Below are positions 31,945-39,132 of a stretch of DNA of 55,283 nucleotides, in pieces (position 1 is the stretch's first letter; each line of letters opens with the position of its first letter). The DNA is from Sphingomonas sp. 1F27F7B (GTDB taxonomy: Bacteria; Pseudomonadota; Alphaproteobacteria; Sphingomonadales; Sphingomonadaceae). A program made the position numbers and the translations under genes. Where the stretch lies: the NCBI RefSeq assembly GCF_005503355.1, contig NZ_SCMK01000028.1, forward strand, positions 1 through 55,283. The letters run 5' to 3'. The notes below the pieces were generated by a model. It saw only the letters and a program-made list of their open reading frames with translations. It ran no database searches and was not told the DNA's origin.

Positions 31945-32255
31945 GCGGCCACGCTTCCGCACAGGGCCGGCGGCGCCGCGAGGATGAGGATCGCCCGGCC
32001 CCGAAGCGCCGAGGCGATGGCGGGATGTGCGCCGATGACGACGAAGCTTCCGGGAAACGGTCCGCCCCCGAGCAGCCGTGCGCCGCCTCCGACCGCATGG
32101 GCCAGCATGTGATCGGCCGCGCCGGGCAGCACCGGCACCAGCAGCATCCGCCCCTGGCTGGGAGGCCAGAAGGCCGCGCAGGCCAGAGCCAGCCCGACGA
32201 GCGCGAGCTGCGCAGTCAGGGCGTGGCGAGCGAGGATTGCTCCGAAACGGTTCAT
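31941..32255 (-). CDS. Small exported or membrane-anchored protein coupled to the chemoreceptor
   Basis: The 104-residue protein has an N-terminal hydrophobic segment (ALTAQLALVGLALACAAFW) and then a Gly/Ala/Pro-rich stretch (GGGARLLGGGPFPGSFVVIGAHPAIASALRGRAILILAAPPALCGS). The topology is probably one TM anchor or a signal sequence with the rest outside the cytosol. Its stop overlaps the chemoreceptor start by 4 nt, so it may work with the receptor, for example as a partner at the sensory surface. I do not recognise a family. Confidence 0.6.
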   Translation of the reverse strand: MNRFGAILARHALTAQLALVGLALACAAFWPPSQGRMLLVPVLPGAADHMLAHAVGGGARLLGGGPFPGSFVVIGAHPAIASALRGRAILILAAPPALCGSVAA

Positions 32256-32312
32256 TCCGCGCGTCTAGCGGCAATTAGGTTAGAAACACGTAAACTACAG
32301 TATTTGCGCAGA

Positions 32313-32891
32313 TTACGATATCTCCGGCCGTGTGCGCCGGGCAGTCGCACGCCGGCGGCGCATGCCGATCCAGATCACGGCCTCGGTCGCGCCGCCCACG
32401 CCAATATCGAGCACGTGCTGGAGGGCGCCGCCTCGCAGTTGCGCCGCCGAGCGGTCGTGATGCTCTTGCTCTTCCTCGACGATGTCCCGCAACAGGGCGA
32501 CGGCGACCGGATCATCGGCTTCGAGCGCCTCGATCTGCTCCGCCATATGGCGCAGCACGATGCGCTCGATCGCGACGGTGGTGGCGGCGATCGCATGTCG
32601 GCCGAGCAGGCCGGTGACGGTGCCGAGCAAGGTGCCGAGCACTGCGCAGAGCGGATAGCTGAGGCAGCGCGCCTGGCCGCGGCGCGCCAGTTCGGTTGCG
32701 AACAGCGCGCGGTGCCGCATCTCGTGTGCGATGAAGTCCTCGATCTCGGCGAGCAGGCCCGGCGCGGTCCAGCGGGCGAATCGCAGCTGCGCCCGATAGA
32801 CGCATACCGCGCCATGCTCGCCGGCATGATCGACGCGCAGCACGCGGTCGCCCAGCGTCTCGCCGGGCGCCAGGCGTGCCGCGATCGGCAT
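32313..32891 (-). CDS. coq7: COQ7-type 2-polyprenyl-3-methyl-6-methoxy-1,4-benzoquinol hydroxylase
   Basis: The 192-residue protein is a COQ7 di-iron hydroxylase. The ligand set is visible: E25 in VDHAGEHGAV, E57-x-x-H60 in HEMRH, E109 in VAIERI, and E141-x-x-H144 in EEQEHHD. It carries out the final hydroxylation of ubiquinone synthesis at the membrane surface. Alphaproteobacteria such as Sphingomonas often use COQ7 rather than UbiF. It lies 6 nt downstream of gcrA on the same strand, so the two may be cotranscribed. Confidence 0.95.
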   Translation of the reverse strand: MPIAARLAPGETLGDRVLRVDHAGEHGAVCVYRAQLRFARWTAPGLLAEIEDFIAHEMRHRALFATELARRGQARCLSYPLCAVLGTLLGTVTGLLGRHAIAATTVAIERIVLRHMAEQIEALEADDPVAVALLRDIVEEEQEHHDRSAAQLRGGALQHVLDIGVGGATEAVIWIGMRRRRATARRTRPEIS

Positions 32892-32897
32892 TGGCGA

Positions 32898-33551
32898 TTA
32901 GCGGACGCGCGGACCGCCGAAGGGCAGCGGCGGCGGCGGGCGGCGATCGCGGCGGGGCAGCTGCGCCTGATAGGCATGGCCGCAATGCGCGACGCAATAG
33001 GGGAAGCCGGGGTTCACCTTGTCGCCGCAGAAATGGAAGTCCGGCTCGCCCGGATGACCGATCGGCCATTTGCAGATCTTGTCGTTGAGATCGAGCAGGC
33101 TGGTCTTGCCCGCGATCGCTTCGCTCGGCTTGGCGGGAACGAGCCGCCGCGGCGGTGCCGGCGAGATCGGCGGCGCCTGTTCGCCGGGATTCTGGCGGAC
33201 GAAGCCGCCCGGGCCGACCGAGCGGAGCACCGGCCCGTCGGAGGCGGGCTTGGGCTCGGCCGGGGCCGATGGCGCGGCGACGGGCGCCGCGGCGCGCGGG
33301 GCCGGCGACTCGGCGGGTGCGGCGGTGGCGGCTGGCGCCGGGCGCGGCGCGGGAGCCGGCTTGGGCTCGGCCGCGGCCTTGGGCTCGTTGGGCTTCACCG
33401 GCGAGGGGCGCGCGGGCAGACCCAGGCGGTGCGCCTTGCCGATCACGGCATTGCGACTCACCCCGCCCAGTTCCTCGGCGATCTGGGTCGCGGTCAGGCC
33501 GCTGTCCCACATCTTCTTCAGCGTATCGATCCGCTCTTCGGTCCAGCTCAA
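32898..33551 (-). CDS. gcrA: Cell-cycle regulator GcrA
   Basis: The 217-residue protein begins MSWTEERIDTLKKMWDSGLTA followed by TQIAEELGGVSRNAVIGKAHRLGL, the GcrA DNA-binding domain. A long Ala/Pro-rich linker (about 50-135) leads to a Cys-containing C-terminal region (FHFCGDKVNPGFPYCVAHC) that binds sigma-70 domain 2 in Caulobacter. GcrA is an alphaproteobacterial cell-cycle factor that acts at promoters with methylated GANTC. The protein is longer than Caulobacter GcrA (173), with the extra length in the linker. Confidence 0.95.
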   Translation of the reverse strand: MSWTEERIDTLKKMWDSGLTATQIAEELGGVSRNAVIGKAHRLGLPARPSPVKPNEPKAAAEPKPAPAPRPAPAATAAPAESPAPRAAAPVAAPSAPAEPKPASDGPVLRSVGPGGFVRQNPGEQAPPISPAPPRRLVPAKPSEAIAGKTSLLDLNDKICKWPIGHPGEPDFHFCGDKVNPGFPYCVAHCGHAYQAQLPRRDRRPPPPLPFGGPRVR

Positions 33552-33606
33552 AACTTCTCTTCCTTCACCTTGCAGGCGGCCCGCGCAGCGGTTACGCGAA
33601 CGCGCG

Positions 33607-34446
33607 ATGAGCAGCCAGCCTGAATTCGGTCAACAGCTCCCCGAGCCCGGCGTTCCGGTGATCCGCAACGTCAACTGGGGAGGTTTGCGCACCCTCTATA
33701 TCAAGGAGGTGCGCCGTTTCTTCAAGGTGCAGCTCCAGACGGTGTGGGCGCCGGCCGTCACGACGCTGCTGTTTCTGGTGATCTTCACCGTCGCGCTCGG
33801 CGGCGGCGGGCGGATGGTGACGCTCCAGCACCGCGAGATTCACTTCGCCGAATTCATCGCGCCGGGCCTGATCATGATGGGCATGCTGCAGAACGCCTTC
33901 GCCAATGCCAGCTTCTCGCTGCTCGTCGGCAAGATCCAGGGCACGATCGTCGACTATCTCATGCCGCCGCTCTCGACCACCGAGATGCTCGCCGCGCTCG
34001 CCGGCGGCGCGGTGACGCGCGCCTTCTGCGTGGGCGGCACGGTGTGGCTGGCCATGGCGATCTGGGGCGTGAACGTGTGGCCGCAGCATCTCTGGGCAGT
34101 GCTCTGGTTCGGCTTTCTCGGCTCGCTGTTCCTTGCGCTGATGGGCGTGCTGACGTCGATCTGGGCGGAGAAGTTCGACCATGCCGCCGCGGTGACCAAC
34201 TTCGTCGTCGCCCCGCTGGCGCTGCTCTCGGGCACCTTCTATTCGGTCGAGCGGCTCGCCCCCGCCTTCCAGGCGATCAGCCACGCCAACCCGTTCTTCT
34301 ACATCATCTCGGGCTTCCGCTACGGCTTCCTCGGTGTCGCCGATTCGCCGATCCTGGTCGGCAGCCTGGTGATCCTGGGGCTCGACGTGCTGCTGGGCTT
34401 CGTCTGCTACGCGCTGCTGCGCCGCGGGTGGAAGATCAAGAACTGA
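33607..34446 (+). CDS. ABC-2 type transporter permease
   Basis: The 279-residue protein has six hydrophobic helices and the ABC-2 permease pattern, ending in the C-terminal NPFFYIISGFRYGFLGVADSP segment. The N-terminal TLYIKEVRRFFKV is the elbow helix. Such permeases export drugs, lipids or polysaccharides with a separate ATPase. No ATPase gene lies next to it, which is unusual for the family, so the partner must be elsewhere. It is divergent from gcrA (55 nt apart), which is a common arrangement in this group. Confidence 0.88.
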   Translation: MSSQPEFGQQLPEPGVPVIRNVNWGGLRTLYIKEVRRFFKVQLQTVWAPAVTTLLFLVIFTVALGGGGRMVTLQHREIHFAEFIAPGLIMMGMLQNAFANASFSLLVGKIQGTIVDYLMPPLSTTEMLAALAGGAVTRAFCVGGTVWLAMAIWGVNVWPQHLWAVLWFGFLGSLFLALMGVLTSIWAEKFDHAAAVTNFVVAPLALLSGTFYSVERLAPAFQAISHANPFFYIISGFRYGFLGVADSPILVGSLVILGLDVLLGFVCYALLRRGWKIKN

Positions 34447-34480
34447 AGTTCTTTGCGACACGCCTTCATCCAATCCGAAC

Positions 34481-34568
34481 CGTCACCCTGAACTTGTTTC
34501 TGGGTCCAACGCGCCTCAAGCGGTATCGCTAGTGGCAGGTTGGATGCTGAAACAAGTTCAGCATGACG
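34481..34568. repeat. CTGAACTTGTTTC-type inverted repeat
   Basis: CGTCACCCTGAACTTGTTTC and GAAACAAGTTCAGCATGACG form an inverted pair across 48 nt. This is a second repeat family, different from the CCCCGC type. A half copy is at about 23166-23185. Confidence 0.88.
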
Positions 34569-34603
34569 CAGAAGGGCCGATAGCGGGCATGCATGCCCCT
34601 CGC

Positions 34604-34710
34604 CGAAACGATTATTGCCTCTCCGCCGAGAGACTCGTAAACACCCGCCTCGGGCGGTCCCGACAGGCCGCCCTTTTGCGTTTCTGGAGTCTCGTTTCGA
34701 GCTTTTCACA
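34604..34710 (+). ncRNA. Candidate attenuator-like leader RNA of argD
   Basis: Three nested pairs are visible: CGAAACGA (34604-34611) with TCGTTTCG (34692-34699), AGACTC (34631-34636) with GAGTCT (34687-34692), and GGGCGG (34652-34657) with CCGCCC (34668-34673) followed by TTTT. A competing hairpin CCGCC-TCG-GGCGG (34645-34657) uses the same GGCGG strand, so the terminator and this hairpin exclude each other. The argD Shine-Dalgarno follows at 34711. The architecture is that of a transcription attenuator; the ligand is unknown. No leader peptide with regulatory codons was found. Confidence 0.5.
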
Positions 34711-34725
34711 AGGAGGTACGTTCCC

Positions 34726-35922
34726 ATGACCATCACCCCGCTCATGCCCGTCTATCCACGGTGCGCTGTGCGGCCGGTGCGAGGCGAGGGCGTGTATCTC
34801 TATGGCGAGCGCGGCGAGCAGTATCTCGACTTCGCCGCGGGCATCGCGGTCAACGCGCTCGGCCACGGCCATCCGCACCTGACCAAGGTGCTGCAGGACC
34901 AGGTCGCCACGCTGATGCACGTGTCGAACCTCTATGGCAGTCCCCAGGGCGAGGCGCTGGCCCAGCGGATCATCGACAATTCCTTCGCCGACACGGTGTT
35001 CTTCACCAATTCGGGCGTCGAGGCGATCGAGTGCGCCATCAAGACCGCGCGCCGCTATCACTATGTCAACGGCAACCCGCAGCGCCACAAGCTGATCACC
35101 TTCAAGAACGCCTTTCACGGCCGTTCCATCGGCGCGATCTCGGCGACCGACCAGCCCAAGATGCGCGACGGCTTCGAGCCGCTGCTGCCGGGCTTCGACT
35201 ATGTGAAGTTCAACGACCTCGAAGGCGCGCTGGCGAAGATCGACGACGAGACGGCGGGCTTCCTGGTCGAGACGGTGCAGGGCGAGGGCGGCATGACCGC
35301 GGGCACGCCCGAGTTCATCCAGGGCCTGCGCAAGGCCTGCGACGCGCATGGCCTGCTGCTCATCCTCGACGAGATCCAGTGCGGTTACGGCCGCACCGGC
35401 AAGATGTGGGCCTATGAGCATTACGGCATCACGCCCGACATCATGACCGCGGCCAAGGGCATCGGCGCGGGCTTCCCGCTCGGCGCCTGCCTGGCGACCG
35501 AGGAAGCGGCCAAGGGCATGGTGATCGGCACGCACGGCTCCACCTATGGCGGCAATCCGCTCGCGATGGCGGCGGGCCAGGCGGTGCTCGACGTGATGCT
35601 CGAGCCGGGCTTTCTCGATCACGTCACCAAGATGGGCGAGCGCCTCCGCCAGGCCTTTGAGCAGATGATCCCCAACCATGATCACCTGTTCGAGGAGATT
35701 CGCGGCAAGGGGCTGATGCTCGGCATCAAGATGAAGGAGCCGGCGGTGAGCCGCGACTTCGTGGCGCACCTGCGCGACAATCACGGGCTGCTCACCGTCG
35801 CGGCGGGCGAGAACGTGTTCCGCGTGCTGCCGCCGCTGGTGATCAACGAGGATCACATCGCCGAATGCATCGAGCGCCTGAGCGAAGGCGCGCGCAGCTT
35901 CGGGATCCCGAGTGACGATTGA
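34726..35922 (+). CDS. argD: Acetylornithine aminotransferase
   Basis: The 398-residue protein starts at ATG 34726 after a perfect AAGGAGG. It is a class III PLP aminotransferase with the Asp and Lys of the PLP site: D215 in LLILDEIQCGYGRTG and K244 in TAAKGIGAGFPLGA. The pattern FFTNSGVEAIECAIK is typical for ArgD, which makes N-acetylornithine in arginine synthesis and can also serve lysine synthesis. argF follows after a 171-nt gap filled by a repeat. A structured leader lies directly upstream. Confidence 0.95.
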   Translation: MTITPLMPVYPRCAVRPVRGEGVYLYGERGEQYLDFAAGIAVNALGHGHPHLTKVLQDQVATLMHVSNLYGSPQGEALAQRIIDNSFADTVFFTNSGVEAIECAIKTARRYHYVNGNPQRHKLITFKNAFHGRSIGAISATDQPKMRDGFEPLLPGFDYVKFNDLEGALAKIDDETAGFLVETVQGEGGMTAGTPEFIQGLRKACDAHGLLLILDEIQCGYGRTGKMWAYEHYGITPDIMTAAKGIGAGFPLGACLATEEAAKGMVIGTHGSTYGGNPLAMAAGQAVLDVMLEPGFLDHVTKMGERLRQAFEQMIPNHDHLFEEIRGKGLMLGIKMKEPAVSRDFVAHLRDNHGLLTVAAGENVFRVLPPLVINEDHIAECIERLSEGARSFGIPSDD

Positions 35923-35934
35923 TTTTTTCTCGAT

Positions 35935-36087
35935 CCTCCCCCGGAGGGGGAGGGGGACCAGCGAAGCTGGTGGAGGGGGCTCGCCGCAGGCGACGTCCTT
36001 GGTGAGAGGGCAGGACGGCGCTGCGCGCCGCCCCCTCCGTCGCGCTTCGCGCGCCACCTCCCCCGCCGCTGCGCTTTGGGGGAGGAT
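35935..36087 (+). repeat. CCTCCCC-type repeat that ends in the argF Shine-Dalgarno
   Basis: The element begins with CCTCCCCCGGAGGGGGAGG, has inner inverted pairs (GGCGGCGCGC type), and ends with GGGGGAGGATT. Its last GGAGG (36081-36085) lies 8 nt before the argF ATG. The same family precedes recO (18752-18876). Confidence 0.85.
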
Positions 36088-36093
36088 TTAAGA

Positions 36094-37011
36094 ATGACCC
36101 GCCATTTCCTTGATCTGTCCGACGCCGGCACCGCCGGCATCCAGGCGATGCTCGACGACGCCATCGCGCGGAAACAGGCCCGTGCCGGCTGGCCCAAGGG
36201 CAAGGTGGATGCCGATACCCCGCTCGCCGGCCATGTGCTGGCGATGGTGTTCGAGAAGAACTCCACCCGGACGCGAGTCTCGTTCGACATGGCGATCCGC
36301 CAGCTCGGCGGCACCTCGATCGTGATGGATGCGGGCAGCATGCAGCTCGGCCGCGGCGAGAGCATCGCCGATACCGCGCGCATCCTCTCGGGCTATGTCG
36401 ATGCGATCATGATCCGCACCGACGATCACCAGAAGGTGGTCGACATGGCGAAATACGCCAGCGTGCCGGTGATCAACGGCCTCACCGACGCCTCGCATCC
36501 CTGCCAGATCATGGCTGACCTGGAGACGATCCTCGAGGCCGGCTTCGCGCTGCCGGGGCTCAAGGTCGCCTGGCTGGGCGACGGCAACAACGTCCTCGCC
36601 TCGATCATGGAGGCCGGCGGGCTGATGGGCTTCGACGTGGTCGCGGCCTGCCCCCAGGGCTATCAGCCGAGCGACGCGGACGTGGGGCGCGGCAAGGGCC
36701 GGGCGAAAGTGGTCGGCACGCCGCAGGAAGCAGTGGAAGGCGCCGACATCGTCGTCACCGACACCTGGATCTCGATGGGCCAGGCGCATGCCGAGACCAA
36801 GCTCGCCGCGATGATGCCCTTCCAGGTGACCGAGGCGCTGATGGGCGTCGCCAAGCCGGGCGCCAGGTTCCTCCACTGCCTGCCCGCGCATCGCGGCGAG
36901 GAAGTGGTCGACGCCGTGATCGACGGGCCGCAGTCGCTGATCTGGCAGGAGGCGGAAAATCGCCTCCACGCGCAGAAGGCCGTGCTACGGTGGTGCTTCG
37001 GGCAGATCTAG
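36094..37011 (+). CDS. argF: Ornithine carbamoyltransferase
   Basis: The 305-residue protein has the carbamoyl-phosphate site STRTR (57-61), HPCQ (135-138), the ornithine loop DTWISMG and the catalytic HCLP (261-264) in HCLPAHRGEEV. It makes citrulline in arginine synthesis. The length is normal. Its Shine-Dalgarno GGAGG is the terminal part of the preceding repeat element, so the gene may depend on that element for translation. It follows argD on the same strand. Confidence 0.96.
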   Translation: MTRHFLDLSDAGTAGIQAMLDDAIARKQARAGWPKGKVDADTPLAGHVLAMVFEKNSTRTRVSFDMAIRQLGGTSIVMDAGSMQLGRGESIADTARILSGYVDAIMIRTDDHQKVVDMAKYASVPVINGLTDASHPCQIMADLETILEAGFALPGLKVAWLGDGNNVLASIMEAGGLMGFDVVAACPQGYQPSDADVGRGKGRAKVVGTPQEAVEGADIVVTDTWISMGQAHAETKLAAMMPFQVTEALMGVAKPGARFLHCLPAHRGEEVVDAVIDGPQSLIWQEAENRLHAQKAVLRWCFGQI

Positions 37012-37021
37012 GAGGCGTGCC

Positions 37022-37444
37022 TTGCCGTCGGTTCGCATCGCAGCGTCGGTTGCCTTGGGTCTCGCGGTGCTGCTCTCGTTGCTCTGGCTCGTGCCTCGTG
37101 AAGCCGACTATGCCGATCGGTTGACCTGCCTGGCCGCGCTGTTCGTTGCCGCCGCGAACTCGGCAATGGTTGCCCATCTCGGGCGCATCCGCCGCGCAGG
37201 GTTGTCAGGTTCGGCGCTCTGGCTGGTGATAATCGGGGTTGGCATAGCGATCGCGCTCGGAAGCTTCGAAGACTGGGTCGGGCTTGTGCTTCCGAGTGAC
37301 GGCAGCCTCACCGGCGTCCTTGCGGCCATCGCGGTGGCGGGTTGGATCGCCGTGGCACTCTTCCTGGCCGGCTTGTCCGCGCTGGCCGCGGGATGGGTGC
37401 TCTGGTTCGCATCGCGGCTCGCCGGGCGCGTTCGCGCGGCCTGA
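37022..37444 (+). CDS. Four-TM membrane protein of unknown function
   Basis: A TTG start is preceded by AGGAGG, 5-6 nt upstream, and follows the argF stop by 11 nt, so it is probably translated from the same transcript. The 140-residue product has four TM helices (VALGLAVLLSLLWLV, LAALFVAAANSAMVA, ALWLVIIGVGIAIAL, and the C-terminal VAGWIAVALFLAGLSALAAGWVLWF). Function is not recognised. It could be an independent gene read through from argF. Confidence 0.65.
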   Translation: MPSVRIAASVALGLAVLLSLLWLVPREADYADRLTCLAALFVAAANSAMVAHLGRIRRAGLSGSALWLVIIGVGIAIALGSFEDWVGLVLPSDGSLTGVLAAIAVAGWIAVALFLAGLSALAAGWVLWFASRLAGRVRAA

Positions 37445-37445
37445 G

Positions 37446-37473
37446 TTGTCTCGGGCCCGCAAGGCCCTACATA
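37446..37473 (+). promoter_or_regulatory. Possible sigma-70 promoter for hslO
   Basis: TTGTCT and TACATA are separated by 16 nt just after the preceding stop. The match to -35/-10 is moderate and no heat-shock sigma motif was clear, so this is weak evidence. Confidence 0.3.
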
Positions 37474-37510
37474 GCGGGCAACTTCCGACAAACTGTGCCA
37501 CAAGCGGCAA

Positions 37511-37526
37511 CCCGGCTTCGGCCGGG
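37511..37526 (+). promoter_or_regulatory. UUCG hairpin just before the hslO Shine-Dalgarno
   Basis: CCCGGC-TTCG-GCCGGG is a perfect 6-bp stem with a UUCG tetraloop. It ends 4 nt before GAGGAA, the hslO Shine-Dalgarno. It could affect translation or stabilise the 5' end. No T run follows, so it is not a terminator. Confidence 0.6.
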
Positions 37527-37543
37527 CAGCGAGGAATTTCGAC

Positions 37544-38470
37544 GTGACCAACACCGCTCCCCCCACCGATCTCGATCGCGTGATCGGTTTCACCATTCCC
37601 GGCCGCCACACTCGTGGCCGCGTCGCGCGGCTGGGGCCGGTGCTCGATGAGATCCTGTCGGCGCATGCCTATCCCGAGCAGATCGAGCGGCTGCTGGCCG
37701 AGGCGCTGACTCTCACCGCCCTGCTCGGCTCGACGCTCAAGCAGGCAGAGGGGCAGATGACCCTCCAGGCGCAGACCCAGGGCGGCATCGTCAGCCTGCT
37801 GGTGTGCGACTACAAGAATGGCGAACTGCGCGGCTATGTGCAGTATGATGCCCTGCGCCTGTCGCAGCTCGGCAAGCAGCCGTCGCTGTTCGCGCTGTTC
37901 CACAAGGGCCATCTGGCGATCACCTTCGACCAGGCGACCACCAAGGAGCGCTACCAGGGGATCGTGCCGCTCGACGGCGCCTCGCTGGCCGAGGCGGCGC
38001 AAAGCTATTTCCTCCAGTCCGAGCAGATCCCCAGCCTGGTGCGCCTGGGCGCGCGGCGCGACAAGGATAGCGGCAAGTGGATCGGCGGCGGCCTGTTCCT
38101 CCAGCATCTGCCGGAGGGCGAGGCGGGGCGCGAGCGGCTGCACGTGCGGCTGGACCATCCCGAGTGGCAGCATGTCGAGGCGCTGGGCTCGACGATGGGC
38201 GTGGACGAACTCGCCGATGCGGCGATCCCGCTCGAATCGCTCGTCTGGCGCCTGTTCAACGAAGAGGAAGAGGTGCGCGTCCTCAGCGGCACCGATCTCG
38301 CGCGCGGCTGCCGCTGCGATCCGGGATACATAACCGAGGTGCTCGCCAAGTTCCCGGAGGAGGAGCGGGCGGCGATGGCGGACGAGGACGGCGTGATCGC
38401 CGTCGACTGCGCCTTTTGCTCGAAGAAATTCCCGGTGAAGCTCGCGGATTTCGTTCCGCCACCGTTGTAA
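37544..38470 (+). CDS. hslO: Redox-regulated chaperone Hsp33
   Basis: From a GTG with GAGGAA upstream the product is 308 residues. It has the Hsp33 N-terminal chaperone domain (RVIGFTIPGRHTRGRVARLGP ... LTLTALLGSTLKQAEGQM) and the C-terminal zinc redox switch with C256-x-C258 and C289-x-x-C292. On oxidation the cysteines release zinc and the protein becomes a holdase. All four switch cysteines are intact. Its leader contains the UUCG hairpin noted above. The gene probably has its own promoter in the 99-nt gap. Confidence 0.95.
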   Translation: MTNTAPPTDLDRVIGFTIPGRHTRGRVARLGPVLDEILSAHAYPEQIERLLAEALTLTALLGSTLKQAEGQMTLQAQTQGGIVSLLVCDYKNGELRGYVQYDALRLSQLGKQPSLFALFHKGHLAITFDQATTKERYQGIVPLDGASLAEAAQSYFLQSEQIPSLVRLGARRDKDSGKWIGGGLFLQHLPEGEAGRERLHVRLDHPEWQHVEALGSTMGVDELADAAIPLESLVWRLFNEEEEVRVLSGTDLARGCRCDPGYITEVLAKFPEEERAAMADEDGVIAVDCAFCSKKFPVKLADFVPPPL

Positions 38471-38541
38471 TCCGGCGCAATCGCCCCATATCGGCGGCAA
38501 AGAGCGTGGGCTTTCGGGCTCGCGACGGGAGGACGTTGCGC

Positions 38542-38949
38542 ATGTTGTTCAGGCGTCTGGTGTGCGCGGCATTTGCCGGCGCATCGCTGTTTATCGTGGG
38601 CGATGGGCCGGCGGCGGCCCATCGTTCCCCCGCTCAGGCAGTGCTCTCTCAGATCGAGCGCGGCCAATGGCTGCTCAAGGAGCGGCGAGGCGGCGAGCGG
38701 AAGGTCTGCTTCGCCGGGCCGAGCAGCTTCATCCAGCTCGCCCATGGCGCCGCGTCCTGCGAGCAGTTCGTGGTCAGCCAGGACGAGCGCGCGGCGACGG
38801 TGCGCTATACCTGCACCGGGCACGGCCAGGGCCGCACCACGATCACGGTGGAGACGCCGCGGCTGGTGCGGATCGAGACCCAGGGCGTGCTCGACGGCTC
38901 GCCCTTCGAACAGGAATATGAGGCGCGCAAGGCCGGCATCTGCGGTTGA
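38542..38949 (+). CDS. Small exported DUF3617-like protein
   Basis: The 135-residue protein starts with GGGAGG upstream and has a signal peptide (MLFRRLVCAAFAGASLFIVGDGPAAAH). The mature part has four cysteines and the pattern GQWLLKER...CFAGPSSF...YTCTGHGQGRTTITVETPRLVRIETQG, resembling DUF3617 periplasmic proteins. The role is unknown. It follows hslO by 72 nt, with no shared operon signal. Confidence 0.7.
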   Translation: MLFRRLVCAAFAGASLFIVGDGPAAAHRSPAQAVLSQIERGQWLLKERRGGERKVCFAGPSSFIQLAHGAASCEQFVVSQDERAATVRYTCTGHGQGRTTITVETPRLVRIETQGVLDGSPFEQEYEARKAGICG

Positions 38950-39003
38950 ACGGGATTTAACCCTTATTTCACCGCTGCCGGGCTATGCCGGTACTCGCTC
39001 TTA

Positions 39004-39069
39004 GTGAGCACTTTCCTCTCTGGCATGGGTTTTCCCAAGAAACTGGGCCGCTCACGGGCGGCCCATTTT
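39004..39069 (+). ncRNA. Candidate leader RNA with competing hairpins upstream of queC
   Basis: A terminator-like hairpin GGGCCGC (39045-39051) with GCGGCCC (39058-39064) is followed by ATTTT. GTGAGC (39004-39009) is complementary to GCTCAC (39050-39055) in the loop and arm of that hairpin, so pairing there would prevent termination. A small hairpin TGGG-TTTT-CCCA (39026-39037) lies between. GTGAGC can also pair locally with GCTC just upstream. The ligand could be a queuosine precursor, but no known preQ1 class was recognised. Confidence 0.45.
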
Positions 39070-39132
39070 GCGTCGGGCCATGCGCACCGCGCGATTTTTG
39101 CCTCGCGGCGAAATCCGGAGTAGGTCGCGCCG

